NCBI GenBank assembly: GCA_950295325.1
Contig: OX485805.1
Span: 15,673,501-15,737,500, forward strand
Reading direction: 5' to 3'
DNA: 64,000 nt
Source: Polytrichum commune
Taxonomy: Eukaryota > Streptophyta > Polytrichopsida > Polytrichales > Polytrichaceae
Both the position numbers and the translations under genes were made by a program. The notes beneath the pieces are model-generated. The model was not told where the DNA came from and did no database searches. It saw only the letters and a program-made list of their open reading frames with translations. Below are positions 1 to 12,400 of the stretch, piece after piece. Positions within the stretch are counted from its first letter, which is position 1. Each line of letters opens with the position of its first letter.

Positions 1-136
1 ATATTTGCAGATCTACAACATGCTCAAAGAGATGGTTCACCAATGATACAGGAGACAAGTCATAGCATGATAATAAGTATAAGATTATAACAATAAATGG
101 TTGAATGAATAATTTTCTTGTTGAAGAAACCCCCTC

Positions 137-3100
137 TTATTCCCAGTCGGCCGCAGAATAGGTTTGCCACCTCACTGTGCCTGCAGCAACCGGCATGGCC
201 AAAGCTGCCGGCCTTGGAATTGGCAAGGGTGATGAATGAGCAAATTGGTTGAGAGGATTTGTGGTCTTTTTCGAACTCTCAGCAGCCCTGCACAGCCAAA
301 GCTAAGTTAGAATCATTTTGGTGCCAAAGTTACCACTATTGGGAATGAAAACCTATCTCACTGCCAATTTCCACGACTCAGAGAACATCAATGCACAAAC
401 AACCAACACAGGTAATCGCCAGTATCTGGAGTCGACCATTCCAAGACTTTTCAACCTTTGAGAGTTAGCATAGTGAACCATCATTAGTCAAGTCCGGTTA
501 TGTATACATATTGGAAACAAAATTTGGAGGTACTTAACATCTACTGTTTGAAGATTCACTTCACCAGCATGATAGCAATGCATTCAAGGATTGAAGGGAT
601 GATACTCCAGGCTCCTAGACCTCTTCACTTACTGGGATGTTGAAGCCACCTTGTTCCGAGCAGACTTTGATGGTGCCCGCAAACCACTAGCACGAGTGCC
701 AATCTTTGAGCATCGGAATGGTGCAATTGTTGAGACGAACTGATCCATTGAGCTTTGAGCTAGGCTTGCATACTGACCCACATGTGAAACAGATGTGAAG
801 CTTTCACTTCTAGCATTCTCTCCAAGAAGTTTGCTTCTAAAATATGGAATGTGCTTTCCTGCACATCCTCAAATCGAAGTAATTTCAGCTCCTTACTTTC
901 ATGCAGCTATCATCCATGTGAGCAGAGTAAGCACCAGGGGACCAACATCCCTGATAACGGATCACATGAAGTACATCTGGAGGCAACTAGGTTGTGGCCT
1001 CTTGACTTCAACAAGTTAGTCAAAACACTTACGAAGGGTGGTTAATATTTACTAAATAGACATCATAGTGTGCTGGACATGTTACAGTGTCACAGGTTCA
1101 GGCACATACTTTTCCCAGCAGCTATGGCATCTGCAGATTGGCCTCCCTTCCTGAATGTTTTCCTTGCAACTTCCTGATCCTGAGACGAATTAAAATAGTC
1201 AGAAATAGCAGATATGACCTAGTATAGTTTATTAAGACTGATTTTGCAGTTCATCCACCAGACATCCAATGTAGTTCAGTCACCTTATTCATATTCGTGC
1301 CATCCACCAGTTCTGTAACAAATTTCAGGAACTGATTGTATCCGACACTCCACACCCAACCCAAAGGTCAGAATTCAATGCTCCAGTTTCAATTTGACTA
1401 TTCTGACAGGCTATACCATGTTGATGCTGGAGTCTGACATTTAATCATAAACTGCTTAGCGTGCATTCACAAACCTTTCCATAACTGCTGACACAATGTA
1501 AATTGCTAAGGTTATTATGAAGAAATACATTTTCAGCAGGAGGGCAGCCGACCGCATCATCAGGATCCTCCAAGCCCTGATCTGCAAAGCAAATCCTCCC
1601 AGAATCCTGAGTATCTGTATCATGTTCTTGATAATCTGCCAAGACATCCATATCCTTTGATGCACTTTCAGGAATGGCTGCATCCAATTGGAATGGTGCA
1701 GGTCGAGAAAAGTACCCACTCCGTTTTACAGGAACACTTCTGGAGTTGGCTTCTGATCGGGAACCAAACCCAGCAGCTTGTGGAGCAGCTGCAGCCTGCA
1801 GAAGAGGAGAGACAAAGATCTTCCTGGTCTTGAATTCAAGATTTGTCACCTTAGGTTCAGCTACTGTGGGGGAGATGTTTTCATCATTTTGCAGTTCTCC
1901 TGAACCCATGCGTGCAACAATGAGCACAACAATCTACAAAGATCCTTCAAAACCCCACCGTGTCTGCAATACTAAAACCCAATAATAAAACAAGTAAGCA
2001 GTGAAATGTCTCACAAAATAAGATGCAGGGTTTTGAAAAGTAGATCTACCTGCAGTTTCATACACCCTCTTCAGAGGCCGCCTGATCTCAGATTCAAGAT
2101 CCTGCTTATGTATTGACAGTCAGTACTTAGAACTAATATTATAAAGAAAGAATATAAAGCACATGATACAAAAGACAGAAAAGGAATCAACGAGTGTCCT
2201 CTGCTGGTTCTCTTAGGAGAGCAATCAATTGAGTTCTCTGAGCCTAAGTGGGATCGTGCAAATACACCAGGCACACATGGCACAATAAAGAAAAATTCTT
2301 TACAAGTAAACATTCTATCAGTTGGAGCAAAATGGAGAGTTTTATACTGACAATAATCCCTGTTTCCTCGTCATTGAGCTGAAGCTCGTCTTCAACAAAA
2401 GGGTTCATTGGTGGTGTGCAAAATACCGGTGACCTCAAAGTGGTAAGGTTAAACTTGTTGAATGGACTCAAAACATTTTTCCTGGCTTCAGATGCCATCT
2501 CTCCTTGGCTTGCATCAGAAGTGGATGATGAGTTGTTGTGGTGAATCCTTGGAGTTCTGAAGTGCTTCTTTGCACCCTCCAATGGAGCATCTTTTAAAGG
2601 TTAAGTGTACTTAAGCAAGCCATAAGATCTTCAGGCATGATAAGTAGCAAGAAGTTGACTTGACAGACCCCGAGAATTCCAGAAGAAATTTGTCTTGAAC
2701 TCTTAGCAAGAATACTAGAAATTGTTTAGCATGGGAACTATGTCATATGTTGACTTCTGCATGCTGCTGATCCTCATAAAAATGGAGAAGTTTTATAATG
2801 TCTCGCAATCCATTTCTTTCTAATGCATCATCAAAGATCTTTTCGACCTTGCAATTTTTTATGTCATGATAAAGAAGTGCTAAAACATATCAGTTGAAGC
2901 TGAACGAATTTGTTGTGGATACGGAAATAGTTGGTTAGCACATTTCTTGGTGCCTCAACTTCCACTTTCTGCTCTGGAGTATCCATCTTCTCCTGAGAAT
3001 CAGGTCTCCCTGGACCACTCTCTTCCTACATCACCAGAAGTTACATGTCAGATACAGAACTAACCCATGCAGCATGCTGCAACCATATGTCATGAAGGTA

Positions 3101-6100
3101 AATTAAAATACCTCAAAGGGTTCGTTGGTGGTTGGGTCCACATCACCTCTGGCAATTGCTGTGACAAGTGTCTGAGAAAGGTGAGTAATAAGGAGTCAAG
3201 TGCACAACTCGTGTCCAACTGCAATCCTAGAAGTTACTACCCATACATGTACTTATGATTAAAAACGATTCGGACTTCATTCATCAGAGTATAAACACAT
3301 CATCCTTCAGCTCCACTAAGGTTTCTAGTAGAAACAATAGATTTCAGAAATAAATGACCAGATATAAATTTTAATGCAAGCTTCCACATGGAGCTTGAGA
3401 AAGGATATGGGCCCAGAAATTCCAAGTCAATACTAAGTTCGCTTGAAATATCTGTAAGATGAACCATTTCAGCCTTTGTGGGATCATAAACACGCTGATG
3501 TCGAAAGGTAAGAATTGCTCTCTCAAAGCCCTTCTCATATTGTTGGTCAATTAAGACCCCACTGAACTTTAAGTGCTTAATAGCCTGCAGAATGCAATAG
3601 AACATTTTCTTAAAAAATCAACCAGAGAGGAAGGCAAAATGTAAAATCTGGATTATCCAGTCTGCTGTATCTATCAAAAGATGAGCTGCATCACCAATTA
3701 TGCAACTTGGCAGTGATTAGATATCTCTTCCTCAAACCTAGAGGATTAACACCAACAAAGGCCACCACTCCACAAAGTTGAATATGCCCACCTTTTGATA
3801 GCTTTTGAAGCGTTTTATTAATCCATGAGCTCTTTTCACACCCATTCCCGGCAAAGAGGGAAGGTAGTCACAACCACTCATGATACACATTTCAAGAAGC
3901 ATTTGCCTGGTGAAGTTGTTAAAATCTAGGCCCTTGTTGCGCATAATATTGCAGAACTGAAACTCAACACCTTGTCCATATTTGTCCATCTTAAAGAAGA
4001 CCTGCAAGGCAAAAGTTTGGCATTTAAGGCAAGTAATTTGATTCATCACATAATAAACAAAAATTGGACAGTTATGATAATTTACTTTGGCTTCAGAGAC
4101 TTCTTAAGAGAGTTCAATAATCCTCCTCCAACTGTATTTGTGATTACTCAAAATGCTGCTAAGAAGTTGATGGAATCACTACAAGAGCCGATTAATGAGA
4201 TATTACAGTTTGTAAAATCGAGTTCAGACAACACTTGCAGATATCAGTAACCAGTCAACAGAACTACTAGCCAAGAGAGATAACTAATCCAGAGATTCTC
4301 GAGATACAAACTCAAACGTAAGGAAGAGAAAGGAAGCAACCAAGAATGAATAAAAAGAGAACAAGCATGTACTGAGAATTAAGTAAAACACTGAGAACAA
4401 AACACACATTAGCTAATAAGTGTTGTCTTTTCTTTGGTCCATTCTCTTGATTGTGACAAATATGGCAAATTATACCTTGGGGCACCCATATGCTATGAGG
4501 TCAGAGTCTTCTGTAATGACAAGATCAACATGTCCATGCAGACCAAAAAATGCCAACTGGGCATCTGCTTCATAGGGGGCCACCACATATTCAACATTCA
4601 TCTGTCGCAACACCTGTTCAAATGCAACTAGAGACATCAAAACAGATTAAAGTAGAAATGAAAGTTCCTCAACCAATTTGCTTAACCTGCTCCAGATGTT
4701 TCAGCAGAGCTGGGATGCCAGAATCCATCTTGCAAATCTCACCTACAATCTAGAAACCTAATTATTGCAGACCTAAAGTCACTACATGGAAGCTGGATGC
4801 CCAGTCCAGACTCAAAACCTACAATGCCTTATGTTTCCATTCTTTCGTTCACTCATGTGGTAATTTACATGCATAAATTAAATGCTTGTCACACCTGCCT
4901 CACAGAACTGGCACTTGCTCAAGCAGGTATAGTGCCAGGCCTGCAAATAGTCTGGCACTTTATGAGCTACAGCAATGTAGTATCAATATTAAGATACCAT
5001 TTACCCATCAATGTATGACAAGACCCAAGTTTGCTCCTGTACAAATAGTCCAGGAGACCCCTTTGCTAGGCTGCTAAAGGATAGTTTACAAAGCCTCCTG
5101 ACCTCTTCACATAGAGGCCAATGAGATGCATCAAAGCACGAAGTACCTTAATAAGCCGGAAAGCTATAGCAGGGGTAATATCAACAGCCTTTTGATAGCA
5201 TTCGAAAGCAGCTGTCTTATTTCCAACTCGTTCATGCTCCAGTGCACGTTCTAAATTCTCCTTCCTTGATCTGCAGCAATTCCAAAACACCAGAGGCACT
5301 TACTGATGAATACATTACTCAAAATGAGGAATACTACTTGGAATACATTTGCATAGTTGTCTACAACATACAAATTCTTAGCAACAAGATATGGCAGTAT
5401 CATCAACAAAGTGCTGCTTAGAAACTTGATGCATTTGTTACTCAGAAATTCAGAACCCTACTGCTTATACTGCTTGAGAAGCCATATTACATAACTAATC
5501 ACGGTCCATATCATGGGATAAGAAACCAACCCACCTGCAACTGGTGACAGGATATAATGTTCACATACCTGGCACGTTTGATTTCCTCATCAGATTTCAT
5601 TGGAAGGCAAGCCCCATCAAACACAAGCACTGGTTGCACACCATGGTGCCGCAAGAGGTTTATTCGGTGCAAGCAGTAATCAATATACCTATTTCATGAT
5701 ACATACAAAGGGAATATTATTAGCATTGCACTCATCATCTCATGGCAGTCAACTGTACACCTTCCATCATCTTCATGCACATAGTCAATGCAACAAACAT
5801 AACAGTGCCAATTCATATTTGCATGGGATTCCACCTCTTTTCACAGGGAATCTTTGGCTTTAGGTTTAGACATTTATCCACTTATTTGAAGTCTTCATTA
5901 GACTGGCACTGAAAAATTGATGGTTGATGAATTTCAGCTTTGCTTACTTCTCGTTAGGACGGTCTTCACAGATGTCTTTACTGCAGCTGAATGCAGCCTT
6001 GTGAAGCCAAGAGTAAGTATCAATGGCTGCCCGTTTCCCTGCATAGTCGCGAATATGGGCTGGATGCATTACCGACTTGAGTGTCGGCAACAAACCCTGA

Positions 6101-6108
6101 ATTCCCAT
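137..6108 (-). CDS. EXO1: Exonuclease 1 (XPG/FEN1-family 5'-3' exonuclease), complete, 14 exons
   Basis: Nuclear 5'-3' exonuclease and flap endonuclease of mismatch repair, end resection and recombination. Exons, in coding order: 6108-5948, 5688-5569, 5270-5147, 4613-4476, 4001-3792, 3584-3409, 3184-3112, 3025-2923, 2590-2352, 2101-2050, 1899-1475, 1179-1110, 759-633 and 287-137. Together they give 722 residues, close to the roughly 735 expected for plant EXO1. The start MGIQGLLP is the invariant family start. Metal-binding residues are visible at D30, D78 (LVFDG), E150 and D152 (APYEAD), D171 and D173 (EDSDL), and D226 (SGCDY). An H3TH segment follows ([14 protein letters not shown]). The C-terminal part is Ser/Pro-rich with SGYF, then [16 protein letters not shown], which is typical of plant EXO1, and a PIP-like QSSMDQFV at 632-639. 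All junctions are GT-AG and in phase except intron 6, which reads as AT-AC. The first base of intron 9 (donor GTCAGT) is the least certain. Expression cannot be judged from the sequence. Confidence 0.96.
3185..3408 (-). other. Putative U12-type AT-AC intron (EXO1 intron 6)
   Basis: On the minus strand the exon ends in GGCCC and the intron opens with ATATCCTTT, an exact match to the U12 AT-AC donor consensus. It ends in TTATTAC, with CACTTGAC (a CTTGAC branch-site core) about 11 bases before the AC. Using these ends keeps frame and gives [21 protein letters not shown], which fits EXO1. No GT-AG pair I tried near the junction gives a similarly good protein. The minor spliceosome is known to use this class. 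That it acts here is inferred. Confidence 0.72.
4687..4742 (-). other. Cryptic 56-bp exon-like segment in EXO1 intron 3
   Basis: A 56-base segment has a TAG acceptor and a CAG/GTTAAG donor inside EXO1 intron 3. Read in the EXO1 frame it brings an in-frame TGA, so inclusion would cut the protein within the nuclease domain. A different frame is open throughout. Known EXO1 proteins have no insertion here, so the normal transcript should skip it. Confidence 0.25.
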
Positions 6109-7592
6109 CACCCCTCTCCTCAGTAGCCCCCAGATTCTTCATGCACTAAGGTACGTGGGTCTTCAACGGACGCTTTTCGCTCGGCACCCACTTCTTGTAG
6201 GATACGAAAAACGCAATTAGTGCAAGATGATTAACAAATCCACATCATGCCTGTGGCCGTATTCCTCCGAGCAATTTAAAGGTTGTCGTCAGTTCTGTTG
6301 TCGACCGAGCGACCGAAGAGCCAGCATCCTCTTTCCTATAGTTACTTCACTATAAGCTTCTCCGCTTATCGCAACTTCTGTAGCCCTACTGAGTGGACAT
6401 CACTCATTCCGCACTTCCCAAGGCTCTATGAACTCAACGTGATGTTTATAAGTAAGAAAAAATAATATATAAGTAAATGCATAAATGACTTCAACGGTGT
6501 AAGAAAGAAAGAAAAGAAAAGAAAAGAAAAGAAAAGAAAGACGGCTCCGGTATAGTCACCGGCGTTAAGGGAATCTGTTGAGGCACAAAAGCAGATGGCA
6601 AGCAAAAGAAAAGGTGCCGTGTAGCAATGTAGCTCATGCAAACTAAATACAAAAGCAAGTTGTTCCAACTATTAGGTTTCCTAATATATAATTTGCCTTT
6701 CATTCTAGACTCCCTAAAGTGAGGTTCACTTTGTTGACTCATTAGCTCCCCTTCCCTATGCATAAATTACATCTCTAGCTCACATTTTAAAGGAACAGCA
6801 AATAAAACTCATGAATGCAAACTCTTATTAAAAATGTCTCGCATGAGTGTCGGAACAAGTGACTCATATGTGTTCATACTAAAGCAGACTAAAAGATTGA
6901 TAGCACAACACATCAAAAGCGGTCATTACAAACACATCTGCATCTACATGATGCACTCAATTCCACTCACAGCCAATTCCAATCAAGCGTATCACACATT
7001 GTTCTCACAAGAGACAACTTGTGAAGCTGGAGGACAAGAAGAACAAACCATTGTAGAAGAATGGTTGATTAAAACATCTGTAACCCCCCATTGTAAAACA
7101 GAGCATTCTCATCACTGAATGGATGTTAGTATCAACCTCTTCCATACAGAGGGCAACATGGTACAAATAAAATTTCCGAATCACATGCCAACAGACAACA
7201 CTTGTAACAGCACTATCCAGTACATTCCATGCAAAGTATCCCAACAAAAAATAGACCCCCATTACTTTGAACAGAAAATGTGCACCTGGATGTGAGCAAG
7301 AGCAAAATAGTCCAAACTGAACCTGACCAGTCACTTTCCTTTCAAGAGGTCGGTCATACAAACACATCTGCATCTACATGACGCACTAGATTCCTCTTCA
7401 TTCAAGCAAGTTCCACATCAACACCTTCACAAAGACGTGAAATACTGAAAGCTGACTAAAAACACCTGCAGCACATTGTAAACATGCTAGTTCAATATGC
7501 ACAGAACTCCCATTAGATATCCCCTTTCATATCGAGAATAAGATCACATGTTTCAAAAGAAAATTTCAAAAGTAGAACGAATGTAAGCCTAC
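6109..7592. other. EXO1 upstream region, no gene seen
   Basis: This is the presumed 5' leader and promoter side of EXO1. It holds a purine microsatellite (about 6501-6540, AAAAG units) and a 35-bp duplicated segment containing ACATCTGCATCTACATGA (6921-6957 and 7352-7386). I saw no supported exon and no clear TATA box next to the EXO1 start. Open frames here lack splice sites or similarity to anything I recognise. Confidence 0.5.
6501..6540. repeat. (AAAAG)n purine microsatellite
   Basis: About seven GAAAA/GAAA units in a row, roughly 400 bp upstream of the EXO1 start codon. Confidence 0.9.
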
Positions 7593-7688
7593 CTGGCGTG
7601 AGACATCGAATTGAATCAACACAGATTCAGCAGCTTTGAGAGTACTGTCAATATTCTCATGTGCTTTCCTACATGCATGCGTTCGGAC
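7593..7688 (-). pseudogene. Orphan EXO70 (exocyst subunit) N-terminal exon
   Basis: A 32-codon segment bounded by a TTTAG acceptor and a CAG/GTAGGC donor reads VRTHACRKAHENID, then STLKAAESVLIQFDVSRQ. It matches in length and nearly in sequence the plant EXO70A segment beginning IRTHSIRKAHENID. EXO70 is a subunit of the exocyst, which tethers secretory vesicles to the plasma membrane. I found neither the preceding EXO70 exon (the one ending near AMRPTQ) nor the following one between here and the EXO1 start 1.5 kb downstream. I therefore take it as an isolated fragment, by capture or partial duplication. It could instead belong to a highly diverged gene whose other exons I cannot see. Confidence 0.7.
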
Positions 7689-8226
7689 CTAAACAATGGA
7701 TCCCACAGAATGCATTCAGTTACTTTAGATATTTATACAAGTCTATGCTTAATTTCAAAATCAAGGCACAGAAGGGACAAAAGAGGTCCAAAGAGGTACC
7801 CTAGGGTGATGAAAAAGGCAACTGAAGAACCAGGTTTACAAGAATACAAAGAAACAATGGTTCACTTCCTACATACTCTTTTCTTCCTAATTAGAATTTC
7901 ACTAACAGAAGAGAAATTCTTGAAGAATCTTGCAAAGAATTTATCCCTACTCTATTTATGCAATTTCAAAGAAGTTCAAGAATTTTAAAGAAGTTCAAGT
8001 CCAGTTGTAAGATAATCGAGATAGACATAGAGACAATTGTAAACGCACTGTCAAGGATCACGCAGATCAGATCTCAAACAATACAAAAGCGTATTGACAT
8101 GGTGAATTTTGAGAAACACTCGTTTCAAAAGCTCAATCCTTGACAGCAAATCTTGCTGCTATTGCATCTTCTATTATCTTGCTGCTATTACTTCGATGGG
8201 CTTAAAAAGCAGGAAAATCGTCCAGT

Positions 8227-8791
8227 TTAATCGCTGAAGCTCCGCTTAATTACCAGAGTTGACGACGGATTATTCTTCAGCTCCACCGTCTCGTTGTCAG
8301 CTTCGTCTCGTTGTTCAGCAGAGGTGTTGAAGATCAACTTCCCTTGTGTTGTGAGCCCCACCAGATACAGACACACGGATGAAGTACTGTGACTGAATGC
8401 AACTTCAAGTCCTCAGATTCAATCAGCTAAACTCCTGCAGTTCGACACGAGAATGAAAATCTGAGACTCACAGAAGAGCCTAGTTGCTATCAACTAATTT
8501 CGACGTTGCCACAAAATCCTCACCAGATATATCAGCATCTAAGAAGAAACTAAAGTGTCCCTCCATGTAGCTACATAGGTCAAGGGATGTATGATGTAGG
8601 GAATACGGTAATCAGAGTCGATCGACGTCGGTAGAAGACTGAAATGCTTACAGAATAGACATCCGGCGAAGGAATTTTTTTTTGCAAAAACTTCAGGTTA
8701 TGCTGAGGAGATGGAACATTCGCCACACGGACCGAGAAGCGACATTGGAGCAGGAAGTAGACGCCAGACCGGACATTATAGCCATGGCCAT
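8227..8791 (-). other. Unidentified coding-like island (possible gene remnant)
   Basis: Several short minus-strand pieces look coding. One is a 60-codon segment, 8411-8227, after a CTGAG acceptor; it contains LYLVGLTTQGKLIFNTS and an acidic stretch, and ends in TAA. Another, near 8566-8524, contains MEGHFSFFLDADIS and runs into a GTGAGG donor. An ATG at 8791 opens a short Ala/Ser-rich start, MAMAIMSGLAST, that resembles a plastid transit peptide. I could not join them in phase and do not recognise the family. It may be one small multi-exon gene, a decayed gene, or chance. Confidence 0.3.
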
Positions 8792-8982
8792 TGGGGCCGC
8801 GGCTGTAGCCGACCTTGGCGGGAATCCGAACTCTCGTCTTCACTCTCCCAGAATTTGAAGTTCATGATCATAGATGAAAGTAGGTATCCTAAGCTCATCC
8901 ATGGGTTCTTCATTCATCCTTTCCGATCGGTCCACAACTGACGCGCTACACTAAATATCTGATTTAGCGTGGCACCAAAATA

Positions 8983-9429
8983 CAGTCCACCCTCTATAAA
9001 TGTTAACCCTCGGGAGTGGATCAAAGTTAACATTTATAGAGGTGTTAACAGTTAACAATTATAAAATTACTTTTTTGAGCAATATACAAATCTTAACATT
9101 TATAAATATAAGCAATTGTGAAGAGTCCTTGTGAGAGAATACCATTCATAAAATTGCAAACCCAATCAAAATTTTATTCAATATCAAGTTTACAAATCAC
9201 GGTGAAGAGAAAGAGGAATGTAACTAGATGTGTAGTTTTCATCATCCATATTATGGTTGTATTTCATTCGTTAACATTTATAGAGTCAAATTTACAAAGA
9301 AGGGAGTACCATTTTGTTAACAATTAATACGTTTAACATTTATAGTGTGCAATATGTGGGGAGTAGAAGAAAGTTAACATTTAGAGAGGGTTAACACTTA
9401 TAGGTGTAACATTTATAGAGGGTGGACTG
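8983..9429. mobile_element. Tigger/pogo-type MITE, 447 bp, TA target duplication
   Basis: The terminal inverted repeats are CAGTCCACCCTCTATAAATG and its complement, with direct TA on both sides (8981-8982 and 9430-9431). The CAGTCNAC-type end and TA duplication are those of the Tigger branch of Tc1/mariner. Copies of GTTAACATTTATAGAG recur inside, so it is internally repetitive. It has no transposase; a mobilising source resembling the broken gene at 63.1 kb is possible. Confidence 0.88.
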
Positions 9430-9431
9430 TA

Positions 9432-12400
9432 AGACAATTCGCTCAAATAATACAACGGGTCTTTTTGACTTGTCATATATAGCACCAAGTGTCATGTTAC
9501 ACCCTCTCAAGTTGCAACCTAGCAATTCCAAGATGCACTCTCTAATTAATGTGATTTGCTGCACTCTCTAATCAATGGTATGCAGGGATTCATATGACAC
9601 CTTCTCAAGTTGTCATCCCATAAAAATCAGGGACAGTCCAAATGTTAACCTTAACGGTCGATGTGAGCATAAAGGCCACTTTTACATACGTCAAGAAAAT
9701 ATTTCATTTTTATCAAAATAAACATCTTTGATGTTCATGCCATGTTTGCATTCAAGTGTCCACTATTGATTGGAGATCAACACCTCACATGAGCTCCCAA
9801 CACAACAAAACTATGACCACTCTAATCATCTACAAAAGGCATAGCTCCTATGTACACGGGTAGATATCCACAGTGGCTTGATGTTTATAGTTATTTTGAT
9901 TGTGGAAGAATGAGTTAGTTTGAGGTTAATGCAAGGAGGAAATTATCCATCAACTAGAATTGGGTTGCTGGGAAGTTAATTAGGAGTTAAGTATTGTGGG
10001 CCAACAATGAATAAGGCATTATGTGGGTTGTAAGTGGTTGTTTTTGTTTGTTAAGTGAACCCCTTGATTTAGATTTAGTTTGCTTAGGCCATGCCTTTAT
10101 AGATTGTCATTGCATTGAATCTTACTTTTTATATATAATAATGGCCTAGCCTATTTTAGTGAGCATGGGCCTAATTGAGCTCATGGAGGTTTTTTAGTTA
10201 AAAAGGATACTAAAGTTCAATTAAAGGCTCCACAATGCTCCACCCGATCATTGACAAGGATATATGATTTAGGTAGCAAAAAAAAGGAAAAAAAAGAGAA
10301 CGGATTTGGTGTGTGTATATATTTATTTTTATTTTTAATTGATTTAGATTTGGGTATTGCAATTTTTTAAGTTTTGTATTTGAATATTGACGTGTATCAT
10401 GAGGCGCAAATGGTAAATATCATGTGTTGTCATAATACTTATATGAACTCAAGTGTAAGAATTTAGGAGTAAAATGATCGTTTTAAAGCGTTGGAATCCC
10501 AAGTCAAATAAAAAATGTATCATAAATTGTAAGTTCATAAAAATGCTTGTTATGGAGTGAACATTCAAAAGAAAGTTGTACAAAGTGAATTCTAAAACTA
10601 CATCCATACAATTGGGACTACCAACATCATTGTTGTTTTTCATCAAACATCGTCTAAAACATTTGATTGCAAATAAAAAAACAAACTAATTGACTTGGCC
10701 CTTGAGTAGGATAAATTGAAGATGAATGAAATCTATTGCCTTCCAAACCCTTGGTATTTGCCGTCCCTGTTTGGATTTACTCTCTCAAACCCCTACGCAC
10801 CTTCAATCTTGTCCACAACCGATTTATGCTCAAAATTAGAGGAAGAAGAAATTGTTGCATGTTGAGCTTCAGTCTCCAAAATTAATCATATATTTAGAAT
10901 TGAGTATATCACACAATACTATGATGATGGGCCTTTCAATTAGCATCAGAACAATGTCAAGTGGATGATAATAAGAGATCCCAATGCGAAAGATATAAAA
11001 TGTGGAAGTTGGTGAATTCATATCATTTTCATGTTATGATCTAACTAAGTCAAGAGAAGCATTCAAAGTTTGGCAATCATGACATTACAAGCATGCTTTT
11101 AAGAAATCAAGGATTATGCTCAATGATTGCCTAAGATAAAGATGAAGGTCTTTATATTACATACTTGCTTAAGTTATGCCTAAGTTATGGATTGCCCAAG
11201 GGACAAAATTTCTCAAACTTCTTTGTTTCTCTTGCTTTCCAGCGGGCTCGAACCATGGCAACTAAGAATAGGACATCAACAATCTATCCTTCAAGGACAA
11301 CAATGCAAATCAAATCCTCTTTGCAACTCTTTGGTTCCAAGACTCTTGCTTACATGTGTTGGCTCTGTCTAGAGGACATAGACTATGCATCGACTTCTAT
11401 GTTTCAAGAGCAAATTTTCTAACCACTTTGCGTTCACACTTGGATGTTACTTGTTCCTGATATTTTTGGTCCACTTTTTTTAGCGTGGATGGTGAAAGCT
11501 TGCATACCCTGGACAATTAACCAACTAATTCAACTATTAGTTAACTAGTTGCCTTTCGTAACTATAGTTGTTCATGATTTGACCTGCCAAAGAATGTAGT
11601 TAATTATAGTTGCTCGAAAATCTAGTTAAGTATAGTTGTTCCCTAACATGTATTGAAAACATTTGATTCACTATAGTTTGGTTTCAGGTATAGTAAATAG
11701 CCATGAACTAGCAAGAGCAAAGTATACAGCTATAATTGTAGTCTTTCATAAGGAAGGACATAGCCTCGCGGTTCTACCGTTTTCTTGTTTCACATGGTTA
11801 TCTATTAGCTTATCATATTTCTTCAAGGACAATTGTTGGACTCAGCTGAGTATGCCAAGAGCTCATCATAGGGCCCCCCTAACTACATATTTAGCTAAGA
11901 AATCTACTTTTAATCACTCTCATAATTCTTAGTTTAACTAGGCTTTGCCCGAAACTCACATTTAAGTATATTTGGACAAACCACTTTTCCAAAATAATAA
12001 GGGATGTGCACTTTGTGTAGACAAAAAAATCAAACAACAATGACAAAAATAACAACACAACAATGACAACTTCAAATGTTTGCATTTCATGATCGCCAAT
12101 CACCGTATTTGTGTAATTTTGCGATCTAGTGTACGTCATAATGACAACTGGAATGGTCCAAAATTCACGCATAAATCCAAATATGCTTAAATCCTAGTTC
12201 CGATCTCAAATTCGCTTTTTGCACCCTCTTCATACCAAATTTGCTAATCAAATACAAGTTATGGACGTTAACTCAGAAGTTAGGAAGTAGGACAACAGTA
12301 AAGAAGAACGACTTAATTGTAAGTACTAACAAGCCATGCAACTCAAGCCATATAGATTTAATGTTATTTGTCAATGCATTACACAAATTTTAACATAAAC

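Noticed and set aside
1674-1985. 103-codon plus-strand frame near the start of the window
   Set aside because: Antisense of EXO1 exon 11, which fits in phase with its neighbours.
3300-3408. Continuation of EXO1 exon 6 past 3409 as coding ([13 protein letters not shown]...)
   Set aside because: Does not match EXO1 and leaves no phase-compatible donor of good quality; the AT-AC intron explains the junction better.
7005-7373. 122-codon minus-strand frame upstream of EXO1
   Set aside because: Checked as a possible next EXO70 exon; no similarity to EXO70 or any family I recognise, and no fitting acceptor.
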